Assembly (NCBI GenBank): GCA_036493595.1
Contig: DASXPN010000106.1
Location: 40,085 to 104,084, forward strand
Direction: 5' to 3'
Source: DATAES01 sp036493595
Lineage (GTDB): Bacteria; Actinomycetota; Acidimicrobiia; Acidimicrobiales; JACDCH01
DNA length: 64,000 nt
Numbering within the stretch: the first letter of the stretch is position 1; each line of letters starts with the position of its first letter. Under the pieces are notes generated by a model that saw nothing but the letters and a program-made list of their open reading frames with translations, was not told the DNA's origin and did no database searches. The translations under genes were made by a program, and so were the position numbers. Positions 49,721-59,342 of this stretch are shown one piece after another.

Positions 49721-50365
49721 CTACAGGTCGGGGTTCTCCCTGAACATCTTGTAGACGCCCGACATGTTCTGGTTGACCTTGTCCGGGAGTGGGACGGGCG
49801 TGCCGAGCGCTCGGGCGCCCCACACGATCATCGCGGTGCGCTCGACGAGCTCGGCGTTGTGCAGTGCCTTGTCGGGCGTGTTGCCGAGCGTGACGATCCC
49901 GTGGTTGGCGAGGATGGCCGCGCTGCGATCGACGAGCCGCGACGCGACTTCCTCACCGAGCTCGTCGGTGCCGGTGCCCTTGTAGTCGCAGATCGGGACG
50001 TCGCCGCCGAGGTACACGACGACCTCCTCGATGATCGCCGGGATCGGTTCGTGCACGAGGGCGAACATCGTGGCGTGCGCGGCATGCGAATGGATCACGC
50101 CACCGATCTCCGGATAGCGCCGGTAGCACGCGAGGTGCAGCGCCTTCTCACTGGTCGGACCCCGGGTTCCCTCGAGCACGTTGCCGTGGAGGTCGGTCAC
50201 CACGAGGTCGTCGAGCGTCATCGTCTCGTAAGCGACCGACGACGGCGTGAGGCACACGCGCTCCTCGTCGATGCGGCCGGACACATTGCCGGCCGTCCCC
50301 GCCACCAATCCCTTGTCGAGCATGCCCTTCGCCGCGTCGAGCACGTCCTGCTTCGAGACCTTCAC
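49721..50365 (-). CDS. class II aldolase/epimerase family protein
   Basis: 214 residues from GTG. TAGTAGNVSGRI-type loop (GTAGNVSGRI), HSHAAHATMFALVHEPIP (zinc His pair) and ILANHGIVTLGNTPDKAL (third His) are the fuculose-phosphate aldolase/ribulose-phosphate epimerase fold; a conserved Glu lies in PTSEKALH. It would cleave or make a small aldol. It overlaps the 2-hydroxyacid dehydrogenase gene by 4 bp and is second in that operon. Confidence 0.9.
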   Translation of the reverse strand: MKVSKQDVLDAAKGMLDKGLVAGTAGNVSGRIDEERVCLTPSSVAYETMTLDDLVVTDLHGNVLEGTRGPTSEKALHLACYRRYPEIGGVIHSHAAHATMFALVHEPIPAIIEEVVVYLGGDVPICDYKGTGTDELGEEVASRLVDRSAAILANHGIVTLGNTPDKALHNAELVERTAMIVWGARALGTPVPLPDKVNQNMSGVYKMFRENPDL

Positions 50366-51339
50366 GACAACACCTCCGGATTCGCGCAGTGCAGTGGTCG
50401 TCCACCCCGCAACAGCAATGCAAGATCGGCCGCCACGATGGTGGTGTGGTTCGCCTCGGTGTCGTAGGTCGCACCACCGACGTGCGGCGTCAGCACGACG
50501 TTCGGCATCTCGATGAGCGGATGCCCGGGTGGCAGAAGCTCGCCCTCGAAGTGATCGAGCCCCGCGCCGCCGAGCTTTCCCGACTGCAACGCGTCGACGA
50601 GCGCGTCCGTGTCGTGCAACGCGGCGCGCGCCGAGTTGAGGAACACGGCACCGTCCTTCATCGCCGCGAACTGCTTGGCGCCGATCATGCCGAGTGTGTC
50701 GGGAGTGACCATCGCGTGCATCGACACGACGTCGGCCTGGTCGAGCAAGTCGTCGAGTGAATGCTTCGCCTCGTCGGCATAGGGATCGGTGGCGATGACC
50801 TTCATGCCGAGCCCTTCGAATCGCCAGCGCGTCGCCCGACCGACCGCACCGAGCCCGACCAGTCCGGCGGTTTGGCCGGCGATCTGCCAGGCGCGGAACC
50901 GTTGATACGGGATGGTTCCGTCGCGGAACACCTCGCCGGCGCGCACGTCGGCGTCGGCCTGCAGGACGTGGCGGTTCACGGCCATCAGCAAGGCGACGGT
51001 CATCTCGGCGACTGCGTCGGCGTTGCGTCCGGGCGCGTGCAGCACGGGAACACGCGCCGCGGTGGCACCGGGGATGTCGACGTTGGTCGGGTCGCCGCGG
51101 GTCGACGCGATGGCGACGAGGCCGGCTTCGAGCACCGGTCCTTCGCACTTGTCGGCCTCGCAGATCACGATGGTCGCGCCGGTCGCTTCGATGCGAGCGG
51201 CGAGTTGCTCTGCGTTGTAGAGGCGCATCGTCGACTCGCTGATCCACGGGTCCTCGACGACGTCGCCCAGCGAGCGGAGGATGTCGAGGCCGGGCCCGCG
51301 CAGCGGCGCAGTGGCGAGGATCGTGGGTCGGTCAGTCAC
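50362..51339 (-). CDS. D-2-hydroxyacid dehydrogenase
   Basis: 325 residues from GTG 51339; a GTG at 51360 would add seven residues but abuts the operator. The NAD loop GLVGLGAVGR, catalytic Arg in NSARAALHD, Glu in LDHFEGELLP and His in LTPHVGGATY are all present. It reduces 2-keto acids or oxidises D-2-hydroxy acids. Operon with the class II aldolase suggests a small-sugar-acid or side-product pathway. Confidence 0.9.
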   Translation of the reverse strand: MTDRPTILATAPLRGPGLDILRSLGDVVEDPWISESTMRLYNAEQLAARIEATGATIVICEADKCEGPVLEAGLVAIASTRGDPTNVDIPGATAARVPVLHAPGRNADAVAEMTVALLMAVNRHVLQADADVRAGEVFRDGTIPYQRFRAWQIAGQTAGLVGLGAVGRATRWRFEGLGMKVIATDPYADEAKHSLDDLLDQADVVSMHAMVTPDTLGMIGAKQFAAMKDGAVFLNSARAALHDTDALVDALQSGKLGGAGLDHFEGELLPPGHPLIEMPNVVLTPHVGGATYDTEANHTTIVAADLALLLRGGRPLHCANPEVLS

Positions 51340-51360
51340 GGCGGGAATGTTGGCAGACAC

Positions 51361-51376
51361 CTGACGCCTACGTCAG
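51361..51376. promoter_or_regulatory. TGAC-N6-GTCA operator, site 12
   Basis: CTGACGCCTACGTCAG, overlapping the last codons of the MFS gene and lying 21 bp before the dehydrogenase GTG. Confidence 0.7.
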
Positions 51377-52744
51377 GTTGAGCTTTTCCTCCTCGGCGGC
51401 GCGCAACCGTTGCGACTCGGCGGCGACGAAGGCGAGATCGGACGGATACGTGCGCGCCGCCAGCAGCATGATCATCCCGCCGACCGCGTAGACCGGCGTG
51501 ATCATCACGAGCGCGGTCTGGAGACCCCACACGCCCTTCATCACGCCGATCACCGCGGGGGTGATGCCGGCGAGGCTGCGCACCATCGAGCGCAGCGCGG
51601 CCGCCCGTCCCCGCAGGGGTGCCACCACGACGTCGGTGAGCAACGCGTCCGAGGGAGCGACCGGCAACGTGAGGAAGACGCCACCTATCAAGAACAACGG
51701 CAACGTGACCGCGAGGTTGTCGCTGGCGAACCCCGGGATGAACGCGGCGGTCGCGATCATGGACGACACCACCACCACGTAGATGCGGGCGTTGACGATG
51801 CCTCGGCGCAAGAGCCGGTCGGCGACGAACCCGCCGCTGACGACGCCGACTGCGGCACCGAGTCCGAACACGATCACGTAGCCGCCGGCGGCGCTCGCGC
51901 TGAGGTGGTGGACCTCCTTGAAGAACGGCACGCCCCAGAACCCGAGCCCTGCGAGCAGCGCCTGCGACACGGTGATGCCGATCACGCCGAACCACATGCT
52001 GCGGATGCGGAAGATCTCGCGGTACGCCTGCTGCCACGTGCAGTTCGTGTAGTCCATGGAACCGACTCGTGAAGGCGGCGGCAGCTCGAGCTTGCCCGCG
52101 AGCTGCACCGCGTCGACGTTGTCGAGCAGGTCCGCGAAGTCGGCGTCCTGACGGCCGCGTGCCGGCTCGGGCGCGCGCGCCAGCATGAGAACGGTGGCGA
52201 GGCCGAATGGGATCCACATCCAGAACGCGGCTCGCCATCCCCAACTGTCGACGAGCACGCCCGCCAATCCGAGCCCGATCGCGCTGCCGACGAGCGCGCC
52301 CGAGTTGTAGAACCCGATCTGCTTGGCCCGATCCTCGACCGGGTAGTAGTCGCTCAACAACGAGATCGAGGCCGGGCCGTTCGCCTCGACGATGCCGACA
52401 CCGAGGCGGGTCACGAACAAGAAGATGAACGTCGGGGCGAGCGCGTTGAGCCCCATCACGAGCGTCCACACCGCCATCGCGCCAGCGAGGAGGAACGTGC
52501 GTCGCATGCGATCCGCGAGATGCCCGAAGGGGATCGAGCCCAGGATTCCGATGAGCGTCATAGCCGCCGGCAGCGCGCCGATCCAGAAGTCGCTCACGTG
52601 GAAGTGGGCCTGCAGGCCGTCGGCCGCCTGCGAGAGAGAGCCGCGCTCGCCGGTCTCGAGCATCACGGTCGCCGCCAGAGCGACGACGGGATAGGCGCCG
52701 TACCGGACGGCCCGTTCGGCCACGCTTCCGGCCTCCAGCGCCAC
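51368..52744 (-). CDS. major facilitator superfamily transporter
   Basis: 458 residues from GTG with twelve hydrophobic segments. GHLADRMRRTFLLAGAMAVWT in parts (GHLADRMRR) is the loop 2-3 MFS motif, and SGGFVADRLLRR its counterpart in the second half; the central loop near residue 215 is hydrophilic. It is Spinster/anion-porter-like in layout. Substrate unknown. It diverges from a P450 across a full-arm operator 35 bp away. Confidence 0.9.
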   Translation of the reverse strand: MALEAGSVAERAVRYGAYPVVALAATVMLETGERGSLSQAADGLQAHFHVSDFWIGALPAAMTLIGILGSIPFGHLADRMRRTFLLAGAMAVWTLVMGLNALAPTFIFLFVTRLGVGIVEANGPASISLLSDYYPVEDRAKQIGFYNSGALVGSAIGLGLAGVLVDSWGWRAAFWMWIPFGLATVLMLARAPEPARGRQDADFADLLDNVDAVQLAGKLELPPPSRVGSMDYTNCTWQQAYREIFRIRSMWFGVIGITVSQALLAGLGFWGVPFFKEVHHLSASAAGGYVIVFGLGAAVGVVSGGFVADRLLRRGIVNARIYVVVVSSMIATAAFIPGFASDNLAVTLPLFLIGGVFLTLPVAPSDALLTDVVVAPLRGRAAALRSMVRSLAGITPAVIGVMKGVWGLQTALVMITPVYAVGGMIMLLAARTYPSDLAFVAAESQRLRAAEEEKLNLT

Positions 52745-52779
52745 GGGCCGCGACGGTAGCCGACCCTGCTACCGTGAAC

Positions 52780-52795
52780 CTGACACGCGTGTCAG
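52780..52795. promoter_or_regulatory. TGAC-N6-GTCA operator, site 13 (perfect)
   Basis: CTGACACGCGTGTCAG, a perfect 16-bp palindrome, 35 bp from the MFS start and 13 bp from the P450 start. Confidence 0.8.
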
Positions 52796-52808
52796 GGAAC
52801 GGGAGATT

Positions 52809-54053
52809 GTGGTGCCGGACACCGTCGAGACCGAGAGCAACCCCTTCGACGAGTTCAACAAGGCGATGGGCGCGGGCATCATCACGAACCCGTATCCCGA
52901 CTTCGTGGCGATGCGCGCCGGGCATGTGAGCGCGTCGGATGTTCGCCAGCTCCTCGGCCTCGATCCAGATGCGCCGCTCGACTTCGACCCGGCGGACGTA
53001 CCGCCGCTCTACACGGTGTCGAGTTATGAAGCGGTACAAGAGGTGTTGCGCGACGGCGAGCGGTTCTCATCGAGCGGCTACGCGGAGATGATGGGTGCGG
53101 TCATGGGCCACACCATCCTCGAGATGGACGAGCCGGAGCATCACTCGTACCGCTCGCTCATCCAGCAGGCGTTCAGCCGCAAGGCGATGGAGCGCTGGGA
53201 GCGCGAGCTCGTCGGCCCGATCGTCGACGAGTGCATCGACGCGTTCGTCGACCGCGGAAAGTCCGAGCTCGTGAGCGAGCTGCATTTCCCGTTCCCGGTG
53301 AACGTGATCGCGGCGCTGCTCGGGCTCCCTCGGGCCGACCTGGCGAAGTTCCACCGATGGACGGTCGAGCTCATCAGCGTGTCGATCAATGTCGAGATGG
53401 CAATGAACGCGTCGGCGAGCCTGTACGAGTACCTCGTCGGATTCGTACACGAGCGGCGCGACAACCCCGGCGACGACATGATCAGCGTGCTGGCGACGGC
53501 CGAACACGACGGCGTCCGCCTCACGGACGACGAGATCATCGCGTTCTGCCGGCTGCTGCTCCCCGCCGGCGCGGAGACGACCTACCGGTCGTCCGCCAAC
53601 CTGATGTGCGGTCTGCTCACCCACCCGGAGCAGCTCGACCTCGTGAGGGACAACCGCGCGCTGCTCCCACAAGCGATCGAGGAAGGGCTGCGTTGGGAGC
53701 CGCCCCTCTTGACGATCATGCGCACGACCAGCGCGGAGACGAACGTGTGCGGCGTCGACGTTCCGGCGGGCGCGATGTTGGTCGTCAACATGGGCGCCGC
53801 CAATCACGACGAGACGCGGTGGCCCGACCCCGAACGGTTCGACGTCAACCGGCGCGCCACCGCGCACGTTGCGTTCGCATCGGGGCCGCACATGTGTCTC
53901 GGCATGCACCTCGCGCGCATGGAGACCAAGGTGGCGATCGAACACATCCTCGATCGCCTCCCGAACGTCCGCCTCGACCCCGGCGCGGACCCGCCCTACA
54001 TCACCGGCATGACCTTCCGCGCCCCACCACGACTCGACGTCGTCTTCGACTGA
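52809..54053 (+). CDS. cytochrome P450
   Basis: 414 residues from tandem GTG codons. I-helix LPAGAETTYRSSANLM, ExxR in EEGLRWEPPLL, haem loop FASGPHMCLGMHLARMETKV in parts (FASGPHMCLGMHLARME). The sequence MDEPEHHSYRSLIQQAFSRKAM is typical for bacterial class I P450s. It is not close to the P450 at 11876 beyond the family core. Substrate unknown; a redox partner must come from elsewhere. Confidence 0.92.
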   Translation: MVPDTVETESNPFDEFNKAMGAGIITNPYPDFVAMRAGHVSASDVRQLLGLDPDAPLDFDPADVPPLYTVSSYEAVQEVLRDGERFSSSGYAEMMGAVMGHTILEMDEPEHHSYRSLIQQAFSRKAMERWERELVGPIVDECIDAFVDRGKSELVSELHFPFPVNVIAALLGLPRADLAKFHRWTVELISVSINVEMAMNASASLYEYLVGFVHERRDNPGDDMISVLATAEHDGVRLTDDEIIAFCRLLLPAGAETTYRSSANLMCGLLTHPEQLDLVRDNRALLPQAIEEGLRWEPPLLTIMRTTSAETNVCGVDVPAGAMLVVNMGAANHDETRWPDPERFDVNRRATAHVAFASGPHMCLGMHLARMETKVAIEHILDRLPNVRLDPGADPPYITGMTFRAPPRLDVVFD

Positions 54054-54069
54054 CCCGGTCGCGGCCGTG

Positions 54070-55098
54070 TCAACGCCCGCCGAGGCCCAACGCGTCGGCG
54101 ATGCGCTGTCGGTGCCACGACGCGTTGCCGAAGAGCGCGTCGGACGTCTTCGCCCGCTTCACGAACAGCTGCTGATCGTGCTCCCACGTGTAGCCGATGC
54201 CACCCAGCAGTTGGATGCCGTCCTGCGCCACGAGTCGCTGGCAGTCGCCGGCCGCAGCCTTGGCCGCCGCGACAGCCGTCGTGCGCCGGTCGTCGTCCTC
54301 CGCGATGGTGGCGGCGGCGAACACGCAGACTCCACGCGCTCGTTCGATGGCGACGAACATGTTCGCGAGCTTGTGCTTGACCGCTTGGAACGAACCGATC
54401 GGCACGCCGAACTGCTGACGTTCCATCGCGTACCCGACGTTCGTGGCGAAGATCGACTCGCACGTGCCGACGAGCTCGAACGCGACGGCCAGGGTCATCT
54501 CTTCGAGCGCGCGCTGTGCGCCGCCGGCCGTGATCAGTAGTTGCTCGGCGCCGTGGACGGAATCGATGTCGAGGCTCGCCAGTGTTCTCGTCGCGTCGAG
54601 CGCGCGAATCAACCTCAACGGCGCGTCGCCGGCCGGGACAACCAACACACGGTCGCCGTGCTGCAACGCGATCACGTCGACCTCGCCTCCGCACAGCACT
54701 CGGTCAGCATGACTCTCGAAGGCCGCGGTTCCCGACACCTCTCCGGCCGCAACCTTGTCGAGCCACGGGCCGCCGCCCTCCGCCTCCCGCATCAGCGGGA
54801 CGAACCCGGCGACGGTGGTGAGCAACGGTCCTGGTGCGATGACCTTTCCGAGCTCCTCCGCGAGCACGGCCAGCTCGGGGAAGCCGAGGCCGATTCCACC
54901 GTGCGGTTCGGGGATCGTCAGCGCCTGCCAGTCGAGACGGACGAACGTGTCCCACAGATCGCGGCCGGCGTCCGACGGGCGCCCATCCACCACCGCCTCG
55001 ACATGGGCGCGCACCAATGAGGTGGGGCACTCCTTCACCAGCACGGACCGCACCGACGATCGCAACTCCTCCTGGTCGGAGGTGAAGTCGAGTTGCAT
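54070..55098 (-). CDS. acyl-CoA dehydrogenase, small subunit type
   Basis: 342 residues. MQLDFTSDQEELRSSVRSVL and GSFQAVKHKLANMFVAIERA then IQLLGGIGYTWEHDQQLFVKRA parallel the small subunit at 6371. The central FAD region is weak. It is therefore probably one half of a heteromeric enzyme; its large partner is not adjacent. The ATG shares one base with the stop of the acyl-CoA synthetase gene. Confidence 0.87.
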   Translation of the reverse strand: MQLDFTSDQEELRSSVRSVLVKECPTSLVRAHVEAVVDGRPSDAGRDLWDTFVRLDWQALTIPEPHGGIGLGFPELAVLAEELGKVIAPGPLLTTVAGFVPLMREAEGGGPWLDKVAAGEVSGTAAFESHADRVLCGGEVDVIALQHGDRVLVVPAGDAPLRLIRALDATRTLASLDIDSVHGAEQLLITAGGAQRALEEMTLAVAFELVGTCESIFATNVGYAMERQQFGVPIGSFQAVKHKLANMFVAIERARGVCVFAAATIAEDDDRRTTAVAAAKAAAGDCQRLVAQDGIQLLGGIGYTWEHDQQLFVKRAKTSDALFGNASWHRQRIADALGLGGR

Positions 55099-56513
55099 CA
55101 GGCGTCGCTCGCGATCGCGCCAAGGGCACGCCGGTCGAGCTTTTCCATCGCGGTCAGCGGCAGCGCGTCCGTGACCACGGCACGGTCCGGCAGCTTGTAG
55201 GTGGCGAGGTGATCGGCGCCGAACGCTCGCAGGTCGTCGACCGTCGGCGGGTCGGCACCGTCCCGCACGACGAGCACGGCCACACCCACCTCGCCCATCA
55301 GATCGTCGCGCCGGGGCACGATCGCAATGTCGGCCACGGCCGGGTGCGTCGCCAGCACGGCTTCCACTTCCATTGGGTAGACGTTGTAGCCGCCCCGGAC
55401 GTACATCTCCTTCGACCGGCCCGAGAGATGCAGACGGCCCTGTTCGTCGATCCATCCGAGGTCGCCGGTACGCACGAAGCCGTCGTCGGTGACGGCTTCG
55501 GCGGTCAGGTCGGGGGCGTTCCAGTAGCCGGTCATCACCGCGGTCGAGCGCAGGCACACCTCACCGACACCATCGGCGACGTCGCGCAGCTCGAGATCGA
55601 CACCGTCATGCGGGCGGCCGACAGACACTTCGGCGTCTTCCGGTGGCGCGTCGAAGGCGGTGCCGATGCCGATGCCGGCCTCTGTGCACGAGTACCGGAT
55701 GGCGACGGCGGCGCCGAACCGGGCGCGCGCCTCGCGCACGAGCGCTGGCGTCGCGGGCCCACCGCCCATGACGATGGCGCGGACCGACGACACGTCATAC
55801 GAGTCGAAGTCGGGGTGCTGCAACATCAGTGCGACCTGCGTCGGGATGCCGCCGATGCCGGGCATCCGATGTTCGTCGATCATGCGCAACGCTTCGGACG
55901 CGCTCCAGCGCGCCTGCACGTGGGTCGTGCCGCCTCGCATCAACGAGCCGGGCAACTTCGTCATGGGACCCAGATGCGCGAACGAGGTCGCCGCGAACGT
56001 TGCACCTCCGCCCCCCCAGTTGCCGCCGGTGTCGACACTCGTGATGAAGGACAGCTGACGGTTGGCGAACACCGCGCCCTTCGGGGTGCCGGTCGTTCCC
56101 GAGGTGAAGACGATGGCGACGGGACGATCCGGATCGTCGTCGATCTCGTCGGCTCGCGAATCCCCACCCGCGTCGCGTAACTCCTCGACCGCGTCACGCG
56201 TGTCGATCACCACCTTCGGCTTCGCGATCGACAGCACCGTTTCGCGCTCGGGCGCCGACAACCGCGTGTTCACTCCCGCGGTGATGGCGCCGAGGCGCGC
56301 TGCGGCGACGTACGCCACGAAGTATTCCGGTAGCTGCGGCAGCACCAACGCAACGACGTCACCTTCGAGCACGCCCTGCTTCGCGAGCCCGGCGGCGACC
56401 GCATCTGCGTGCTGATCGAGCTCGCGGTAGCTCAGCGTCCGGCCGTCGGGCGCGACGTAGGCGGTATGGTCTCCGAACCGCTCGGCCGCCTCGCGGGTCA
56501 CTCGGCCGAGCAT
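55098..56513 (-). CDS. acyl-CoA synthetase (FadD-like)
   Basis: 471 residues from ATG 56513. P-loop IVFTSGTTGTPKGAV, YSCTEAGIGIGTAF in place of the usual GxTE, VRTGDLGWIDEQGRLHLSGR in parts (VRTGDLGWIDE) and the C-terminal lysine in LTAMEKLDRRAL. Slightly short, but all core motifs are present. It is coupled to the small acyl-CoA dehydrogenase and diverges from a TetR with only 32 bp between starts; no TGAC-N6-GTCA site is visible there. Confidence 0.9.
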   Translation of the reverse strand: MLGRVTREAAERFGDHTAYVAPDGRTLSYRELDQHADAVAAGLAKQGVLEGDVVALVLPQLPEYFVAYVAAARLGAITAGVNTRLSAPERETVLSIAKPKVVIDTRDAVEELRDAGGDSRADEIDDDPDRPVAIVFTSGTTGTPKGAVFANRQLSFITSVDTGGNWGGGGATFAATSFAHLGPMTKLPGSLMRGGTTHVQARWSASEALRMIDEHRMPGIGGIPTQVALMLQHPDFDSYDVSSVRAIVMGGGPATPALVREARARFGAAVAIRYSCTEAGIGIGTAFDAPPEDAEVSVGRPHDGVDLELRDVADGVGEVCLRSTAVMTGYWNAPDLTAEAVTDDGFVRTGDLGWIDEQGRLHLSGRSKEMYVRGGYNVYPMEVEAVLATHPAVADIAIVPRRDDLMGEVGVAVLVVRDGADPPTVDDLRAFGADHLATYKLPDRAVVTDALPLTAMEKLDRRALGAIASDA

Positions 56514-56545
56514 CACGCGGCTCCGAGAGGTAACGACACACGACC

Positions 56546-57214
56546 GTGGCAACCGCACCCAGCCGTACGGCCGGTACGCCGGCGAGCGAGCGCGAGTTGC
56601 GCTCGCAAGGCAAACGCACGATGGCCGCGTTGCTCGACGCCGGACTCGAAGTGTTCACCGAGCGCGGCTACCACGCGGCACGCGTCGACGACGTCGTTCG
56701 TGTCGCGCAACTGTCGCACGGCACCTTCTACCTCTACTTCGCCAACAAGGAGGACCTCTTCCAAGCCATCGCCCGGGAGTGCGCGCACGACATGGAAGCG
56801 CTCGCGGCGTCGCTCGGCCCGGTGACCCCTGACCGCGCCGGCGAGATCGAGCTGCGACGATGGCTCGCCCAGTTCGTCGCGACCTACCGCCGTTACGGCG
56901 CGGTGATCAGAGGTTGGATGGAGGAGCAAGTCGTCGACCGCCAACTCGTTGCTCTCGGACTCGCCGCGTTCCAACAGATTGTCGAGAGTCTCCAGCAACG
57001 GTTGGCCGAGACAGACGCGACTCACTTGTCCGACGCGCAGCTCGCGACGGCAGCGATGTTGGCGATGATCGAACGGATGACGTACTTCACCTCGTCGCGA
57101 GATCTCGGTTTCGACGACGAGCAAGTCGTCGATGCGCTGACGACGATGCTGCATCGAGGCGTGTTCGGCGCTCCGGTCAGTCGACGCCGAGCAGCAGCGT
57201 CGAAGCGGAGCTGA
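56546..57214 (+). CDS. TetR-family regulator, paralogue of 30510-31190
   Basis: 222 residues from GTG. DNA-binding helices RGYHAARVDDVVRVAQ and SHGTFYLYFANKEDLF match the TetR at 30510-31190 almost residue for residue, so both may read related sites, whereas the ligand domains differ. It diverges from the acyl-CoA synthetase operon and probably controls it. Its 3' end overlaps the convergent thiolase-fold gene by 38 bp. Confidence 0.88.
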   Translation: MATAPSRTAGTPASERELRSQGKRTMAALLDAGLEVFTERGYHAARVDDVVRVAQLSHGTFYLYFANKEDLFQAIARECAHDMEALAASLGPVTPDRAGEIELRRWLAQFVATYRRYGAVIRGWMEEQVVDRQLVALGLAAFQQIVESLQQRLAETDATHLSDAQLATAAMLAMIERMTYFTSSRDLGFDDEQVVDALTTMLHRGVFGAPVSRRRAAASKRS

Positions 57215-58328
57215 ACCAGCCGCCCGTCCCGTTCACGCATGCGATCCGGGCGTCTTGCACCTGCCGCTTGCCGGCCTCGCCTCGCAACTGCTTCACCGCT
57301 TCCACCATGAGGAACATCCCGCGCATGCCGGGATGACACGACGACAGCCCGCCGCCGTCCGTGTTGGTGGGTAGCGCGCCCCCGACTCGGAGCTTGCCGT
57401 CTTCGACGAACGGGCCGGCCTCGCCTTTGCCGCAGAAGCCCAGCGCCTCGAGGGACAGCAGCACCATCGACGTGAACGCGTCGTAGATCTGGCATACGTC
57501 GACGTCCGCCGGTGTGAGGCCGGATCGATCGAAGGCGAGCCTTCCCGACTGCACGGCAGGGGACTGGGTGAAGTCGTCCCACTCGCTCATGGTCGTGATG
57601 TTGGTGCACTCACCCGACCCGAGTACCCACACGGGCTTCTTTGCCAGATCACGAGCGCGCTCTTCGGACGTCAACACCACCGCGCCACCTCCGTCGGACC
57701 GAATGCAGCAGTGCAAAGTCGTAAAGGGGTCCGCGATCATCGGCGCCGAGTTCACGTCTTCGATCGTGAGCGGATCGCGGTAGTACGCGTCCGGGTTGAA
57801 GTGTGCGTTGTACCGAGCGGACACCGCGATCTCTGCGAGTTGTTCGATGGTGGTGCCGAACTCGTGCATGTGACGTTGCGCGACCATCGCGTACTTCGCG
57901 ATGAGCGTGTGACCGTACGGTGCATCGAACTGCGACGGGCCACGCGAACCGAACGCGAGGTTGGCGCTGCGCCGCTTCGCCTTGAGATCGGAGCGCGCTG
58001 TCGATCCGTACGCGAGCACGACAACCTCGGCATGACCGGCCTGGATCGCTTCGACCGCGTGCTCGGCCATGAACTCCCACGTGCTGCCGCCGACGCCCGT
58101 ACCGTCCGCCCAACGGGGTCGCAGACCGAGGTACTCGGCCACTTCGACCGGTGCGAGCACGCCCATGCCGGTCGAGCCGAACCCGTCGACGTCGTCCTTG
58201 GTCAACCCCGCGTCGGCCAGTGCCCGCGACGCCGCTTGGTGATGCAACTCGTAGGGCGACTTGGTGTCGACTCGCCCGCAATCCGAGAGCGCGGCTCCGA
58301 CGATCGCGACCCGTTTCGCTGCTGCCAC
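57177..58328 (-). CDS. thiolase-fold lipid-transfer-like protein
   Basis: 383 residues from GTG. CQIYDAFTSMVLLSLEALGF in parts (QIYDAFTS, EALGFCGKGEAG) and LPTNTDGGGLSSCHPGMRGM and EAVKQLRGEAGKRQ align with the SCP2-thiolase/Ltp family. The position of the thiolase nucleophile reads GVGGSTWEFMAEHA, without Cys. No DUF35 gene is adjacent, unlike 551-2253. It is coupled to an SDR (stop and start adjacent). Confidence 0.83.
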   Translation of the reverse strand: MAAAKRVAIVGAALSDCGRVDTKSPYELHHQAASRALADAGLTKDDVDGFGSTGMGVLAPVEVAEYLGLRPRWADGTGVGGSTWEFMAEHAVEAIQAGHAEVVVLAYGSTARSDLKAKRRSANLAFGSRGPSQFDAPYGHTLIAKYAMVAQRHMHEFGTTIEQLAEIAVSARYNAHFNPDAYYRDPLTIEDVNSAPMIADPFTTLHCCIRSDGGGAVVLTSEERARDLAKKPVWVLGSGECTNITTMSEWDDFTQSPAVQSGRLAFDRSGLTPADVDVCQIYDAFTSMVLLSLEALGFCGKGEAGPFVEDGKLRVGGALPTNTDGGGLSSCHPGMRGMFLMVEAVKQLRGEAGKRQVQDARIACVNGTGGWFSSASTLLLGVD

Positions 58329-59255
58329 TCAGCCGCCCATCTGGAGGCCGCCGGGGCGGCACCCGAAGATGCTGGCGTTGACCTGGTCACCGATCTCGGC
58401 CGGATCCCACTTGCGGGGGCCTTTCGGCGTCGTGATCTCGGTGCCGAGCGTCCAACCGACGTAGTGCGTGATCGAGTCACCGACGGCCCGGAACACCTGA
58501 CCGGTCACGTGCATCGCCTCGTCCGACGCGAGCCACGCCACCATCGGAGCCGAGTTGCCGGGGTTCAGGCGGTTGAACTCGCCCTCGTCGACTTGGTCGG
58601 CCTCGGTCACTTGGATCTGGGGCATGGCGGCCGCGACCATACGCGTCGCACCGCCGGGCGCGATCGCATTGGCTCGTACACCCGAGCGTCCCATCTCGAG
58701 CGCGGTGATCACCGTGAGCGCGGCGATGCCGGCCTTGGCCGCGCCATAGTTCGCTTGGCCGCGGTTGCCTTGCAGCCCGGCCGAGCTGACGGTGTTCACG
58801 ATCGCGGCGCGCCGCTTGCGTCCTTCCTTCGACTCGGTCTGCCAGTAGCCGCCGGCGAAGTGCGTCATGTTGAACGTGCCCTTGAGATGCACCGAGAGGA
58901 CGGAGTCGAAGTCCTGCTCGGTCATCTTCACGATCGACGCGTCGCGCAGGATGCCCGCGTTGTTGACCACGATGTCGAGCCCGCCGAACGCCTCGATGGC
59001 GGAGTTGACGAGGTTCTCCGCGCCACCCCAGTCGCTCACGTCGTCATAGTTCGAAATGGCATCGCCACCGCGGCCCTTGATGATGTCGACGACGTGGTCC
59101 GCGGGGGTCTTGTCCGCGCCTTCGCCGGTGTGTGAGCCGCCGAGGTCGTTGACCACGACCTTGGCACCCTGCGACGCGAGCTCGAGCGCTTCACCGCGAC
59201 CGATGCCTCGTCCCGCGCCGGTGACGATCGCGATCTTTCCGTCGAGCAGCCCCAC
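58329..59255 (-). CDS. short-chain dehydrogenase, MFE-2/17beta-HSD type
   Basis: 308 residues from GTG with GGAGGT upstream. VTGAGRGIGRGEAL, NDLGGSHTGEGADKTPAD, NNAGILRDASIV and GNRGQANYGAAKAG (catalytic Tyr/Lys) are shared with the SDR at 4235. The 60-residue C-terminal extension is also shared. Probably a 3-hydroxyacyl-CoA dehydrogenase. Operator 43 bp upstream, shared with a HadA-like gene. Confidence 0.9.
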   Translation of the reverse strand: MGLLDGKIAIVTGAGRGIGRGEALELASQGAKVVVNDLGGSHTGEGADKTPADHVVDIIKGRGGDAISNYDDVSDWGGAENLVNSAIEAFGGLDIVVNNAGILRDASIVKMTEQDFDSVLSVHLKGTFNMTHFAGGYWQTESKEGRKRRAAIVNTVSSAGLQGNRGQANYGAAKAGIAALTVITALEMGRSGVRANAIAPGGATRMVAAAMPQIQVTEADQVDEGEFNRLNPGNSAPMVAWLASDEAMHVTGQVFRAVGDSITHYVGWTLGTEITTPKGPRKWDPAEIGDQVNASIFGCRPGGLQMGG

Positions 59256-59298
59256 AGGTGTTACCTCCGAGTCGTCTGTGCTTGAATGCCAGCCGTAC

Positions 59299-59314
59299 CT
59301 GACAGCCGTGTCAG
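59299..59314. promoter_or_regulatory. TGAC-N6-GTCA operator, site 14
   Basis: CTGACAGCCGTGTCAG, between the SDR-thiolase operon (43 bp) and the HadA-like gene (28 bp). Confidence 0.75.
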
Positions 59315-59342
59315 GTTAGTCAAGGGCTGCTGGAGGCATCAC

